Assembly: GCA_035772405.1 (NCBI GenBank)
Contig: JAYKKM010000079.1
Coordinates: forward strand, 1,503,001 to 1,567,000
Length of the DNA: 64,000 nucleotides
Direction: 5' to 3'
Origin: Chrysogorgia sp. JL179-B06
Taxonomy: Eukaryota; Cnidaria; Anthozoa; Scleralcyonacea; Chrysogorgiidae
This document shows positions 1-11,957 of this stretch, one piece after another. The number at the start of each line of letters is the position of its first letter. Positions within the stretch are counted from its first letter, which is position 1. Under the pieces are notes generated by a model. The model made no database searches. It saw only the letters and a list, made by a program, of their open reading frames with translations, and was not told where the DNA came from. The translations under genes were made by a program, and so were the position numbers.

Positions 1-93
1 TTTCGGCTGACAAGATATATTATGATTTTGCTCAGGAAGACCCAAATATTACGAATATGTAAAATCCACAAACGTGAGATAGACACTTTAATA
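1..93. mobile_element. Fold-back element A, partial copy
   Basis: Matches one arm of the elements at 11061 and 58517 (TTTCGGCTGACAAGATATAT ... CACTTTA). The rest lies beyond the window. Confidence 0.75.
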
Positions 94-185
94 AACTCAA
101 AGTAAACGTCCAGAAACAATAAATCAACAATATTGAACGTTGGTTTGTCTTTTATCTTAGTTCCCTTAACTCTCTACTGTCTGAG

Positions 186-357
186 TGAAAAAATACAAAA
201 TTGAACTACCTCTTTGTTCTATTAATATCTCTGGCAATATCCATAACTGTTACGAAAGCTATAGATTTTCGGAAAGCCCAATAAACCGGCTTCTCCCATG
301 CTTTTAAATTTCCCGAACAAGACACATTATGTTAATATAAATTAGCATTAATTATCA
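186..357. repeat. Dispersed repeat F, copy 1
   Basis: TGAACTACCTCTTTGTTCTA ... TTAGCATTAATTATCA is repeated with few changes at 39555-39717. Confidence 0.8.
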
Positions 358-504
358 GAAAAGCCCATCTTGCACGCCCGCGTAGCATCATGAAAATTCA
401 AAATTTAAACACTTCTGAGTAATTCTAGTCGCTATAACGAGTCTCAATAGCTCAGTGCGAAGAGCGCTGGTACGTTAAGCCTGCAAAGACCTTACTACTC
501 TTAC

Positions 505-813
505 CAATCGAGTTTTTCGTCGACGACATCGAAGCAATAATATTCATTCCTTGTCCTTTAAAACTAGAAGTTTTCAATTTCAATTTTGTTTTGCCATTAA
601 GATAAATAATTTGACCTCCAGCAGGATCTTTGGCAGTCAATGTCAGAGTGTTGGTACCATAGACCTCCTTCGTGAAATCAACAACGAATCCTTTTGCGAG
701 TGGGAATCCTTTAGCTGGGACTCCATCACTGGACATAATGACGATGTTTTTTGAGGCTTGGTTGGCAATTTTTAAATGAATGAACCCAATTCTGCTCGTT
801 GATTTAGAAATAC
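505..813 (-). CDS. Host exon: repeat module, copy 8
   Basis: 103 codons, phase 1-1. LKIANQASKNIVIMSSDGVP, VVDFTKEVYG, LTLTAKDPAGGQIIYLNGK. Donor GTAAGAG; the gene goes on past the left edge. Confidence 0.8.
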
Positions 814-840
814 CTGAAGAAATAGAGAATATTGTATCCG

Positions 841-841
841 A

Positions 842-900
<59 letters not shown>
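841..900. repeat. (AAT)n microsatellite
   Basis: About 20 units of ATA/AAT. Confidence 0.95.
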
Positions 901-901
<1 letters not shown>

Positions 902-1029
902 GACGTATTAGAAGCATTATACAATAGTCTCAATGCTCTTACAACAATATATTCTTAATGTTACTTATAAAACTAATTACAGTTTCATTATAAGATAAAG
1001 CCTACTACATATATTACCACTAGGAACAA

Positions 1030-1500
1030 AAACTATTAATTTAAAAAAAGAAAAGTCTTAAGTGCTGACTTAAAACTACTCAATGCTTCTAATTTCCTGT
1101 AGTAATGAATTCCACAGTTTTGGTGCGGCAATTGAGAATGTTCTGTCTCCATGAGTCACCGTTTTGGATTTTGGCTCAAGTAGCAGATTTCGGTTAGATG
1201 ATCTTAAAGTACGAGTAGGTTTATATTTAGTTGGTAAATCAGTAATATAAATAGATGCCTGGCCATGTAAAGCTTTGCAAGTAAATATCAGTATCTTAAA
1301 AACAATCCTTGATCTCACTCAACCAGTGAAGATTACAAAGCACAGGGGAGATATGATCTCATTTTTTAACTCTTGCAACAAGTCTGGCAGCTGTATTTTG
1401 AATTCGCTGTAATTTGCTCATTTCAGCTTCTGGTAAGCCATAAAGGATGCTATTGCAACTGTCAAGTTTTGATGTTATGAATGCATGCAGCAACTTCTCA
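1030..1500 (-). mobile_element. LINE reverse-transcriptase 3' fragment (CR1/L2-type)
   Basis: The minus strand keeps LDSCNSILYGLP, LQRIQNTAARLVARV, VFKILIFTCKALHG and FSIAAPKLWNSL, the C-terminal end of a non-LTR retrotransposon polymerase. A stop and a small frame break show it is dead. It sits in an intron. Confidence 0.8.
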
Positions 1501-1644
1501 CAGTCCTTTTTACTCAAATATTATAACTACAAGATATTCATTCTATTTGATTTGTATGAAGAATTTCATTCTAAAAGAACCACCATCGTCGAGGTTGCGT
1601 TTTGTATCTTGCTAAAGGTCTTTGATGTCGTAAGATAAACTTAC

Positions 1645-1927
1645 CAAGCCTCCAGTAAAACGTGTAGACAGCGTGCATAAGGGACTGCGTCAAGAACATA
1701 TTGAAAGTAGTAAACGAAGCGAGATAGAACTGTGCGAAGCCAGTTTGAGTTAATGATGCTCCGAACACGAAGTTCGGCGAGGTTTGACCAATGGGCACTT
1801 GATTCTGAGGAATGCTGAGTTTTGTCGAAGCTATCATGATCCCGTCGATAAAAAGATACAATCCTTGAAGTTCGGACCAAGACATGGCGATGTATAGCCA
1901 TTGGTTAGCAGTCACTTTCATACCCAC
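1645..1927 (-). CDS. Host exon: LamG-like domain B, second part
   Basis: Phase 0 to 1. WLYIAMSWSELQGLYLFIDG, NFVFGASLT, FYLASFTTFNMFLTQ. Paralogue of the exon at 8119. Confidence 0.82.
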
Positions 1928-2125
1928 CTAAGGAGAAAACATTCAACGTTAGAATCTTTGTTTTGCTTTGGTGAAAAATATGTCAGTTCGATCCACTGAT
2001 TTGGCGCTGCAGGTTTAACAAATTATTTATTTTATATATTTACATAACTTTCACCATGAATAAAATTTATATTTTTTAATTGCCGATATAAAACATGTTC
2101 TATAGCTGTCTTATAAGTAATAGAG

Positions 2126-2543
2126 ACTTTAAGATCTACGACGGCAACTTAGGACGACGACGGCAACTTAGGACGACGACGGCAACTTAGGACGGCGACG
2201 TCGTTCAAACAAAAGAATCTTTATGCGAAACAAAAATAATGAATAATTTTTATTCCCAACAGTAATCTCAACGCCGTCCTCGTTCTGTTTACAACGCCAC
2301 TGAGAACATGTTCACGTCTTTAGGACGACGGTAACTCACGGAGAGATGAGAGCTGTTTCTTAAGACTGACTTAAACGCAGACACTACAATCGTTTTAGAA
2401 ATAATGAAGCGTTTTGGAGATCATAAAACAAACTTTGAGTGTTAAATATGCTAGTCAATCGACCGTGATTTCATTCAAATGCTAAAATTTGTATTTCTTT
2501 CACTGCCGTCGCCGTCCTAGGTTGCCGTCGTAGATCTTAAAGT
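2126..2543. mobile_element. MITE-like element B, copy 1
   Basis: Ends in inverted AGATCTACGACGGCAAC. Inside are short direct repeats of ACGACGGCAACTTAGG. Other copies are at 51731 and 56366. Confidence 0.82.
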
Positions 2544-2564
2544 ACCTATTACCATGAGACGAGG

Positions 2565-2700
2565 GAAATTAGTGATTAAGTGCCCCGAAAGCCGAGGGAG
2601 GATTTGTGGAAGACCTAAGGACGAAGCGCGAGGGACTTCCACAAATCCTCCCAAGGCTCGAGGCGCATTTTATTACTAATTTCCCGACATGTCGTGGTGT
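2565..2700. repeat. Inverted repeat
   Basis: CGAGGGAGGATTTGTGGAAG pairs with CTTCCACAAATCCTCCC around a ~30-bp spacer. Confidence 0.7.
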
Positions 2701-2988
2701 TAGTTTGTAATACCATGGTTGACGAGGTAATATAATAATTGTGTTGATTACTTAATGTATTTCTTTGTTGTGTAAAAGAGTATTGTTTGGATGTTTGCTC
2801 CATGCTCATGCATGTTAATGCGGGCAAAATTAGAAATTTGCCCGGTTAGAGGGAGAATTAGAGATTAAATCACCCGGTGAGAACAAAAGAAACCGCGAGG
2901 CAATCATGGTATTATTTTGTAAATGAAACATTCAAAATGCATTGCATTATTGTCCACATCTAATAAATATGAAGTAAAATAAATATAC

Positions 2989-3356
2989 CTTCCATTGCGC
3001 TGACATTGTCATAACAACACAGAAGAGTTGACCACTTTGAAGGAAAATAGAGACACCTCGAGTGCCCTTGCTTAGGACACCTGTGTCCACAATGTAGCGC
3101 TCGTCTGCGTATTTAAAAAAACTAGGAAGTAGTTTTATCTTGAACCCAATGGATAAACCATACTTGCAATTACTCGGAGCAAGAAGACAGTCGGTGTTTG
3201 AGAGCCTTGCTCCTAGCCATGTCGATGAACCATCAAATATGATGGCACCGTCTTTAGCTACAGTTGTACCATGTACCGATAGGGGAATATCTCCGGGGAT
3301 CTGTTTATGCACGATATAAGTGAACAGCCAGGAGTGATAGGCACGCACTGGGGGAG
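2989..3356 (-). CDS. Host exon: LamG-like domain B, first part
   Basis: Phase 1 to 0. YHSWLFTYIVHKQIPGD, AIIFDGSSTWLGARLSNTDC, LSIGFKIKL, YIVDTGV, VSIFLQSGQLFCV. Paralogue of the exon at 8983. Confidence 0.82.
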
Positions 3357-3404
3357 CTGGAACGAAGATATCAAAACAAAGTTAACAGACAGACATACAT
3401 ATAG

Positions 3405-3558
<154 letters not shown>

Positions 3559-3573
3559 CAATTATATTATTAC

Positions 3574-3603
3574 CTTCTACTGCTACTACTTCCTTGTCAT
3601 TTT
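3574..3603 (-). CDS. Host microexon (ENDKEVVAVE)
   Basis: 30 bp, phase 1-1, acceptor TTTTAG, donor GTAATA. The (AGAC)n array starts just downstream. Confidence 0.45.
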
Positions 3604-3703
3604 CTAAAAAACAAACACAGTATAAATTAATATGCAGTAAATAACATAACATACATAAGGTTTTAAACTATAATTAAAACTAACATAATCCATTCAAACT
3701 AAC

Positions 3704-3730
3704 CTGTTGAAATAGCACCTCCAGTAAATG
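3704..3730 (-). CDS. Host microexon (AFTGGAIST)
   Basis: 27 bp, phase 1-1, acceptor TTTTAG, donor GTTAGT. Confidence 0.45.
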
Positions 3731-3829
3731 CTAAAAAGATTCAAATACATATTAAAGAAGGAAATTATCGTTTGTCAGTATCTCACACTGACCCACCACC
3801 CTGCAGGCACTTTTACCCCGGAACTTTAC

Positions 3830-4105
3830 CTTTTAGGGTAACATCCACCGGCGAAGCCTTCCCCTTAGCAGCAGTGACCTGAATAGTTTCTTTTCCGTTT
3901 AAAAGAACTTTTGCTCTGCTTTCATCTTCAATGGCGCGAAACGTAACTGTCTGTCGGCTGCTTAAAGTTTTACTCAAGCTCACAAAGTAACCGCGACGAA
4001 TCTTAAAGCCCTGGGGCGGGTCGTTGTCGCTAGGCAACAGGATAATATTTCTACCAACGTCATTTTTTAGTTTCATTGCAATCATCCACGGAGTAGTCAA
4101 AATTC
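3830..4105 (-). CDS. Host exon: repeat module, copy 7
   Basis: 92 codons, phase 1-1. MKLKNDVGRNIILLPSDNDP, VSLSKTLS, VTFRAIEDESRAKVLLNGKE. Confidence 0.82.
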
Positions 4106-4220
4106 CTGAGAAAAAAATAAAACATACCCTGCTTAATATTTCTTCACAAGTTTGGATACTGGTGCAAAAAAGAATGGTTAATTTTGACAAGTTTTTAAAA
4201 AAGAGATAAATAATACCAAC

Positions 4221-4247
4221 CTATTCCATCTCCTGTGTACGATTTGC
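4221..4247 (-). CDS. Host microexon (GKSYTGDGI)
   Basis: 27 bp, phase 1-1, acceptor TTACAG, donor GTTGGT. Confidence 0.45.
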   Translation of the reverse strand, partial: ANRTQEME

Positions 4248-4344
4248 CTGTAATTGAAAACAATTTAGAAATATTAAAATGTTAACAAATTAATATAGCT
4301 TTTTAATAATATATGAACCTATTTTGCAGGATATAATCCATTGT

Positions 4345-4500
4345 GTATTAATATATACACTGCTGCAATGAATGCGGGAGAGCTTGGAGTAGACAGACGA
4401 TAAACCCATATCTTCCCGGAGTCCCGGACTGGAATCGAACCTGTAACCTACTAATTGCCAGTGAGATACTTTACCATTGAGCTACCGAGACTCAGATGGA
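4345..4500 (-). mobile_element. tRNA-derived SINE, copy 1
   Basis: The minus strand has a tRNA-like head (4419-4493) followed by a body AGCTTGGAGTAGACAGACGA (plus-strand reading) that recurs at 60390. See the tRNA-like entry. Confidence 0.7.
4419..4493 (-). tRNA. tRNA-like SINE head
   Basis: GAGTCTC and GGGACTC pair as an acceptor stem (one G-T). A-box-like GTAGCTCAATGGTAAAG and B box GGTTCGATTCC are present. The stems are imperfect and the sequence is embedded in a repeat, so a functional tRNA is unlikely. Confidence 0.55.
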
Positions 4501-4599
4501 GAGCGAAGGTTACAATGATGTACTCATGGTTCGATTGATATATGTACTGCCTATGCGGCATCTATTATGTTAAAAATGATGATTTTCGATGACCCTTAC

Positions 4600-4638
4600 C
4601 AATTGGAGATTTTATGTCTTCTACACCCTCAGCAACGC
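4600..4638 (-). CDS. Host microexon (GVAEGVEDIKSPI)
   Basis: 39 bp, phase 1-1, between TTTTAG and GTAAGG. Confidence 0.5.
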
Positions 4639-4699
4639 CTAAAACATACGAAAAGGTAAAAACGATGACACTATATACAACATTTTACGAGAGTACAGA

Positions 4700-4975
4700 A
4701 CATTTTACCACGGTGGTCATAGTAAGTCACCTTGAAAAGGAGAAATAAGACAACTTCAATGTGTCGAAAAATACTTAAGTAAGAGTACTTACGTATATTC
4801 ATGGGCGACCTTTCGGACAATGTGTCCTTCTTCAGGTCAGATGCAGTCCATCCATCTGACCTGGAGAAGGACACATTGTCCGAAAAGTCGTCCATGAATA
4901 TACGTAAGTACTCTTACTTAAGTATTTTTCAACACATTGAAGTTCTCTTATTTCTACTTTTCATATTATATCCAG
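4700..4975. mobile_element. Fold-back element with ~110-bp arms
   Basis: The arms read CGGACAATGTGTCCTTCTTC ... inverse; they meet near 4848. It gives mirror short ORFs that are not genes. Confidence 0.8.
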
Positions 4976-5160
4976 TTCTTTTGAGAACTTAGCAGCTTTT
5001 TTCACAAGTGAATAAATTTCAAATTTATTTCAAGTTGAAAATTTTTATTTGTGAAATTAATTTTTAAATATCAATTTTTGATTTCATATGTGATAAACAC
5101 ATTTTCGCATGTGAAAATGCGTGTGAACATGCATGTGAAAAAATTCCTTGGCAAGGGTAC

Positions 5161-5442
5161 CTTCTTTAACAACCAGAGTGTGTGGTGCTCCTTTAACAGT
5201 AGAAGGTGTAATGGCCACCAGTCTCTTATTGTTAATACTCAGACGCTTCCCTGGTTCTATGGCGTCAAAAACTTCAAACTCGACCGGTGTTTGATTGGGA
5301 ATATCTTTGGTGAGTTGAACAAGTCCATTGATAGGAATGAGTTGATCAGCTGGCTGGTTATCAGACGCTTTTAGTATAATTTCTTTGCCATATTTATTGT
5401 AGATGTTAGCGGCAAGGTAGAACATCGCACGAGGGAGAATGG
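5161..5442 (-). CDS. Host exon: repeat module, copy 6
   Basis: 94 codons, phase 1-1. ANIYNKYGKEIILKASDNQP, VQLTKDIP, VEFEVFDAIEPGKRLSINNK. Confidence 0.82.
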
Positions 5443-6062
5443 CTGTAAAAACATAACGATTATAAATTAAGGAAACAGTAAGAAATATCTTTAAAAATCT
5501 CGCTTAAAATTGATAATCTTTCAGCAAAATCAGTAGGGATTCTAAGAATATTTAATTGAATACAACTGGTCAATCAAAATACGTGAACATAAACGTTATT
5601 TTTCATTGTCTTTTTTCAAAACAAAACAAACGTTAAACTCTGGAATTCTGTGTGTAAATTGGCCCCCTACTAGGAAGTTTTTACGTATTTAGTTCATGTT
5701 TACAAGGTAAACAATGTTTAGCTGTTATTACAGGTGATTTAAGGTCGCAAAGCATTCTGGTAAAATGCACAGCCGCCATCTTTTTCGGTACCGTCAATTG
5801 CACACACCGATCGCGGTAGACCGGGTTGGTCTATGATGCCAAAAGTATTTATATGAATACCAAACGTAAAATATCACATAGCGAAATATTGCTTAACTGG
5901 AAACGTCTGACAACAGCCCATTTTAATAGTAACCCGAGTTAACTCTTGTTCCATATATTATATAAAACAAGCTTAATCGTGTTTTCCAGCCTAACTTTCC
6001 TTGTCGTTTTCCAATGAAAATAACCTTAATCGTCTTCCCCCAGTATTTCAGTTTCGTCTTAC
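5443..6062. other. Intron, nothing recognised
   Basis: AT-rich sequence without a repeat or frame I can support. Confidence 0.5.
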
Positions 6063-6368
6063 CTTGGTCGCCAAATCTGTAGACAAAAATAGCATTAGCC
6101 TTGCCAACTCCACTGTCGCATTGCAGAGATTTTCCATCCTTTGAAACTGACGAGGAATCGACGCTTGGTCCACTCCAACACTCGCCGTAAAACTGTAATC
6201 CAAAGTACTTGTATTTTTTCTCTTTTGTCAACATAGCACATTTCATGATTATGTTATTATAAGTTGACAAGTCCAATGTTTTGCTGCGGAAATTATTCAA
6301 CAGTTCAGGTAAAGGTCTGGGGTTTCTTTTGTCATTGAAGCAGCCAACTCCTTGGAACAGCACCGTGC
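6063..6368 (-). CDS. Host exon: cysteine module (GCFNDK...YFGLQFYGECW)
   Basis: 102 codons, phase 1-1. VGCFNDKRNPRPLPELLNNF, then CAMLTKEKKYKYFGLQFYGE followed by CWSG. Modules of this kind are common in cnidarian secreted proteins; no formal name comes to mind. Their presence is one reason I favour a cnidarian host. Confidence 0.82.
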
Positions 6369-6495
6369 CTGGAATAAAATTAACATTCTCTTAATATTAA
6401 ATTCAGAAAAGGTTTTACTACTGTATAAGTAATGCTATACGGCTCTCCGACCAATGTTAACATCTGTACTAGATGTTCACTTTATTTGATTGTTT

Positions 6496-6958
6496 ATTTT
6501 TAAAGGACATTGACAACAAAAATTAAGTTTGTCTAATATGAAAGAACTCGTAAAATGATAGAGTAACACCTTTTACAACTTTTCCGTATTTTACTTCGTT
6601 TTTGAAATATTTCAGTTTGTTTGATATGTAAATGAGATGGTCTCTGACGTTCGGCGCTGGGTAGATAATTTTCATTCATTAAAAAAAGTTTATAACGTTC
6701 ATTATCATGAGGAGTTATTATACGCACATTTTCAAGTAAATTTGTGGAACAAACTTGAAGATGGAACTAATATTCTAATGAGTGAAAATTCTCTACCCTG
6801 CACCTGACGTCAGAGACCATCTCATTTACATATCAAACAAACTGACATATTTCAAAAACGAAGTAAAATACGGAAAAGTTGTAAAAGGTGTTACTCTATC
6901 ATTTTACGAGTTCTTTCATATTAGACAAACTTAATTTTTGTTGCCAATGTTAAACATT
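6496..6958. mobile_element. MITE-like element C, copy 1
   Basis: Inverted arms of ~135 bp (AAAATTAAGTTTGTCTAATA ... inverse). Very similar to 11958-12447. Confidence 0.85.
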
Positions 6959-7187
6959 TGTATTTGTCTGTAAGCTTATTGATTCTTCCTCTTATTGTCC
7001 GTATAATTTGTGCACATGCATGCAAGCTCGTTTATTTGTCTGCTATCATTGATAAAGCCTCCTGTATGTAGCCTATAGTTTCTATTCCAACTCTATGGAG
7101 ACGGTTGTACGAAGCACAGAAAAGCCGCTAAAATTATCCAGACTTTGAACAACCAGCCCCTGTTTAGTAATCCATCTGTTCACTTAC

Positions 7188-7487
7188 CGTCAATTCCAGA
7201 CGTGGCCGACACAGTGATGTCAGTCAATTGTTCTTCAAATTGACTTGGTGTGACGCGAAGGTTTGGCAAATCGTTCACAAAGAGTACTTTCTTGGTTAAT
7301 GGATCCTCTGCGTGAAGTGTTATGGCTGTTTGACTGTCTGTTTTCTTTTTTATGTTGGCGATGACGTTGCTCTTCAACAGGAAACCATTCACCGGTAAGT
7401 TGTCGCTGAACTTCAACGTGATTGTGCCTCCAAATTTGTTTAGTATTCTGAGGTTAATAAAGTACAGTTTGCTTGGCTGAATAGGAA
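7188..7487 (-). CDS. Host exon: repeat module, copy 5
   Basis: 100 codons, phase 1-1. LRILNKFGGTITLKFSDNLP, VIANIKKKTD, ITLHAEDPLTKKVLFVND. Confidence 0.82.
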
Positions 7488-7734
7488 CTGAGAAAAATAA
7501 AGTTGTATTAAGTATTTTGATTTTCACTTGCAAGGGAGCTCTAGTTGGTGCACTTTAAGAGTAAGGTTAGAGTGATGGAGTTCGGCTATTAATAACAAAA
7601 GATGGTCTGTGTGCCTCTGTTGGATGACAAAATAGAGGTCTGTGTGTCCATATAAGTCCTTAATTTCTCTTTTATAACATAAGGAAGCAGTAAAGTAAAT
7701 GGTTTGAACCTAGGAATATCATTAGATGTGTGAA

Positions 7735-8095
7735 GTTGATCATCCAGATTGTTGGAACATAAACCACTTAACAGATCACAACAATTACCGACACCACTAC
7801 AAAAGACTTCTTCGCACGCACCAACGAACAATAGACCTACCGACAAACAATACATGCCCACGCTTAACGCTAAACAATACATGCTCACATTGATTAACAC
7901 ACAAACAAACGATGACGTAATGAACCAGACATATATATATATATATATATATATAGGCAAACCTGACAAACACGCTTCACTTGACTATGAAGATGACCGC
8001 CGCTGAGGGCGTCGAAACGTCAGTCACCAATAATACAGTAGTCTTTCTCAAAACTACAATAACCTGGACGATCAACTTCACACTTCTAATAAAGG
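7735..8095. mobile_element. Repeat element E, copy 1
   Basis: Related, inverse copy at 55360-55715. The ends carry GTTGATCATCCAGATTGTTG and its inverse; an (AT)n run is inside (7928-7952). Confidence 0.75.
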
Positions 8096-8118
8096 AAGCA
8101 GGTTAAGAGTCAACTTAC

Positions 8119-8407
8119 CACTGACCCAGTAATAATTATAAATCAAGTACATGAGATTGGGTGAAAGATATTGCTGGAAAACGACCAAAGACGCGATATA
8201 AAACTTAGTGAAGTAAGCTCCTGATCCTGCAATGTTTTTGCCGATACAAAAGTTTAAGACCTCGGTAGACGGTTGGAGGCCATTGACAGCAGCTCCCTTT
8301 GAATCTGAGGCTTTTTGGAAACCATTAACAGCAAGTTGTAGACCAGTTGAAAATTTCCAGTTCACGATGATGTAGATCCACTTATTATAAATCAATTCGA
8401 CATCAAC
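8119..8407 (-). CDS. Host exon: LamG-like domain A, second part
   Basis: Phase 0 to 1. WIYIIVNWKFSTGLQLAVNG, NFCIGKNIAG, FYIASLVVFQQYLS completes the LamG-like fold. Confidence 0.82.
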
Positions 8408-8465
8408 CTAAACAAACGAACCTAAATGTAACTTTGTATTTCTCGTAATATTAGGGGCCTTATGT

Positions 8466-8766
8466 AAACAATACAATACAATACAATGCAATGCAATGCA
8501 ATGCAATGCAATGCAATGCAATGCAATGCAATGCAATGCAATGCAATGCAATGCAATGCAATGCAATGCAATGCAATGCAATGCAATGCAATGCAATGCA
8601 ATGCAATGCAATGCAATACAATGCAATACAATACAATGTAACGCAACGCAACGCAACGCAGCACAGCACAGCACAGCACAACACCACACCAGTAACACCA
8701 CACCACACCACACCACACAACACAACACAACACAACACAACACAATACAATACAATACACAATTAA
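8466..8766. repeat. Pentanucleotide satellite with ordered variants
   Basis: (CAATG)n for ~150 bp, then AATAC, AACGC, AGCAC, AACAC and ACCAC blocks one after another. Long frames on both strands are artefacts of the 5-bp period. Confidence 0.95.
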
Positions 8767-8982
8767 TACAATACAATTAATACAACACAATTCCCGTTGT
8801 AGCATGTGTATTACCAAAGTAGTATATGAAATAATATATGGTTAATTAAATCCTTTAATTTCTGCATGGCCATATTGAATCTGTGGTACAGTTTATTTTG
8901 ATGGCCTAATTGCCACATTGTTTGCCTGATGAATCTTAGCAATTCATTGAAATGATGTGACACCCAAAGATAAACCACCTAC

Positions 8983-9353
8983 CTCCCACGTAGTGGTGGC
9001 TGATGACAGCTTCAAGAACATTCGTCCATTAAGAACATAGAGAGAGAATCCAGTCGATGCAACACTTTTAGCCCCAGTATCTAACACATATCTTGCTGTG
9101 TCATACTCTTTTGTAGTACCATCGAATTTCAGCTTAATACCAAATGAAAATCCCGCTGTTGCTTTATCTGGATTGGTTAATACGTCAGTGGTGCTAAGAT
9201 GAGCGCTGAGGTACCCGGAGGTACCATCCAAGTATAACCCATCGTTAACAACGGTTACATGACCGGCCACTGTCAAGCCTGGGTGACCTTGTATCTTTCC
9301 GTCGATGATGGTTAGAAATGACCAGAAGTAGTAAGGTTGGATTTCTGGGCGAG
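8983..9353 (-). CDS. Host exon: LamG-like domain A, first part
   Basis: Phase 1 to 0. YYFWSFLTIIDGKIQGHPG, GLYLDGTSGYLSAHLS, FSFGIKLKF, YVLDTGA, GFSLYVLNGRMF. Same layout and phases as the exon at 2989-3356. Confidence 0.82.
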
Positions 9354-9870
9354 CTGAAAGAAGTGAAAAAGAGCTACAATCATCGGGAAAAGTGTTTGAC
9401 ACGCGCCTGTAATTATTGAACATTTCCCTCTATGTTTCTGGCACAACATAATAAATGGTAAACCTTCATGCCTTATTGCATGAATGTCATCTGAAGTACT
9501 CTGGGCAAAGTTCTATGCTATACATTTTTATTCTTGTCTTTTTTATTCTTTTCCATACTTATTTATTCAATTCTGCACTGCATGTCAAACCACGCAATTA
9601 CCGTGCAGTTTATCATTAGAGCAACGTTTTCTCGATTACCTGGTCTTAAACTAAACAAATTTCAAAACCCAATTGAACGCAGGACATTAAGATGTGGACA
9701 AATAATAACACATGTCAAGTGTCCTGACACTCTTGGCCATAATTGTATAAAGCTATCAATATATATGTCCATGTTTTTCATACAATATTGTAGTTCTGAA
9801 ACAATCCTGGTAAAGAGACAACACTGCAATGAATTACTAGAATGAGACAATCATAAATTAATTGACTTAC
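9354..9870. other. Intron, nothing recognised
   Basis: AT-rich, no repeat or domain seen. The open frame at 9534-9845 has no support. Confidence 0.5.
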
Positions 9871-9891
9871 TAGTTTCCTGGTCTCCAGAAC
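9871..9891 (-). CDS. Host microexon (GSGDQET)
   Basis: 21 bp between TATAG and GTAAGT, phase 1-1. A similar set of tiny linker exons sits at 3574-4638. Confidence 0.5.
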
Positions 9892-10597
9892 CTATAAAAA
9901 ATAGAATAAATGGATGGAATTAAAAATATTTCATCTTTCTTGATCTAAACGTGTTACCCACGTCTGCCTTACCCCTTTCCTATCCTGAACCAAATATAAC
10001 TCGAATAAATCGCGCAATCTTTTTTCTGATAAATACATCACATTTTACCGTAGTTTTTACTATATAGGTGACTCCTAAAATGTGATTCCGTAATGTGTTG
10101 TGATGTCTTACTCAAACCATTATAAGCGTGTTCAATAAATATATAGAAAAGTGAAAAGGAGTAAATTGCCAAGATTCGGTTAGTAACGAAACGTACTCTG
10201 ATGATTTATGCCCAGCCATTAAACGTCAGTATTTCGTCACTAAATATCTCGGCAGTTTACCACCTTTTCACTTTGTTATACATCCAAAACACTGTCTACG
10301 CAGCACTCTACTTTTTTACTACAGGCTTCAATAAATATATATGTGTAAGATAGTATCCAGTATAGTAAATTGTTTACTACTTAAATTTAAAAAACCCTGC
10401 ACCCTCGGCTCCCGAGCATGTGGGATTAGTATAACTGACTGTTAAACGCATGCGCTATCTATGGCGCTTGGGTTAATGTAGACATCATACATTCACAGCT
10501 ACATGTTACCAATGTAGACTGTCTATATTGACTAGGTGGAGACTGGGTTGACATCACTCATCAAAGATACAAAAATAGAAAGCAAAAGTCAAGTCAC
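9892..10597. other. Intron, nothing firm
   Basis: AT-rich. A weak inverted pair (AAAGTGAAAAGGAGTAAATT and AGTTTACCACCTTTTCACTT, about 10150-10275) hints at another fold-back element. Confidence 0.4.
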
Positions 10598-10882
10598 CTG
10601 AAGTAATTGTTACGCTTTCAATACGGTTATTATCCAGCCATGGAATCAACTTGATATTTTTCTGGCCATTAAGAAGAACTTGTGCGTAACTGGCAGCATC
10701 AATAGCTGTGAATGTTATAGGTTGTTTGTCGTGGACTGTTTTACTAATCATAGCAATAGTTTTTGCTGCTACGGAGAGACCTTGTGCTGGTTCGTTATCG
10801 TCTGAGATTACAATTATTTTCACAGCTAACTTGTTGATCACTTGAATTGAGAGGTAATAGTTTTTACTGACGACCTGTTTGG
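10598..10882 (-). CDS. Host exon: repeat module, copy 4
   Basis: 95 codons, phase 1-1. IQVINKLAVKIIVISDDNEP, AMISKTV, ITFTAIDAASYAQVLLNGQK. Confidence 0.82.
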
Positions 10883-11060
10883 CTAAAACATCAAAGAAAG
10901 ACAACATTTTAGTGGTAATTTACCGTCCAGCATAAATACTGAAACAATAGCCATGGAGTTCCAAGTAACGGAATGATTTAATATTCAATTTCTTCTCGGG
11001 GAGGTAGGGCCAAACACGAGGATGACTGTTAATCGAACCTAACCGAAAGACTATTTGTTA

Positions 11061-11352
11061 AAGTACCTATCTCACGTTTGGGGATTTTACATATTTGTAA
11101 TATTTGGATCTTCCTGAGCAAAATCATAATATATGTTGTCAGCCGAAAATTTCATCTTCACAGAGTTTTACGCTGTCAAAGTTACCGGATGTGATGACAC
11201 AAGAGGCATTCCAAACCAGTTTCCTTTTGTTACTTCTCTTGTGACATCACATCCGATGATAACTTTAACAACAAAAAACTCCATGAAGATGAAATTTTCG
11301 GCTGTCAAGATATATTATGATTTTTCTCAGGAAGACCCAAATATTACTGATA
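11061..11352. mobile_element. Fold-back element A, second copy
   Basis: Two arms in inverse order, starting CTATCTCACGTTTGGGGATT. The right arm is cut short. Confidence 0.8.
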
Positions 11353-11957
11353 TCCTATGGTGTTCAAAAATAATATAAATTTTATCATTTAAAACAAGTC
11401 AAGGTTAGGCCAAAAAAGTATTCTGTTTCTGGTCAGCAGCTTTTTTCAATTTATTTTCAGAAATGGTGGGAACATTTCTAGTTTCTATATAAAGTGCAAA
11501 CATTGATTTTTACGTAAATCAGTGGTCGCCATTGTTGTCTGCGAGGGTGTCTGTGCCAACAAACACGCAATGATAAAAAAACCGTTCAAAGATGACGCGC
11601 GCTCTGACCAGAAACAGAATACTTTTTTATTCGAATCCAGTCTTAACATGAATAAAATGGGATATAAAATATTTTTCTTTGAATTAGACTATATACCTAC
11701 TTGTCGTATAGAAAAATTGTTATCTTATGACCTTCAGAATTGTCTTAAATCTCCCCTCAGAATGCAGGAAATGCCACTACAGAGACTCTAAATTTCAAAA
11801 TTTTCCAAGGGAGCATTCCCGGACCTCCTATAGTGGTTCAGCGCACTGTCATCAGCCCCCTAACCAAAAACATCTCCGTACGGGCCTGTATATATACATT
11901 GTATATATATATAAACTTTTGGTGAGAAACTGATCCCTGTGTCGCGGGATTATACCA

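Noticed and set aside
4801..4992. Mirror ORFs MGDLSDNVSF and MDDFSDNVSF
   Set aside because: Both arms of a fold-back element read on opposite strands.
8408..8817. ORFs with repeated Cys-Ile-Ala-Leu-His or Met-Gln-Cys-Asn-Ala
   Set aside because: Artefacts of the 5-bp satellite.
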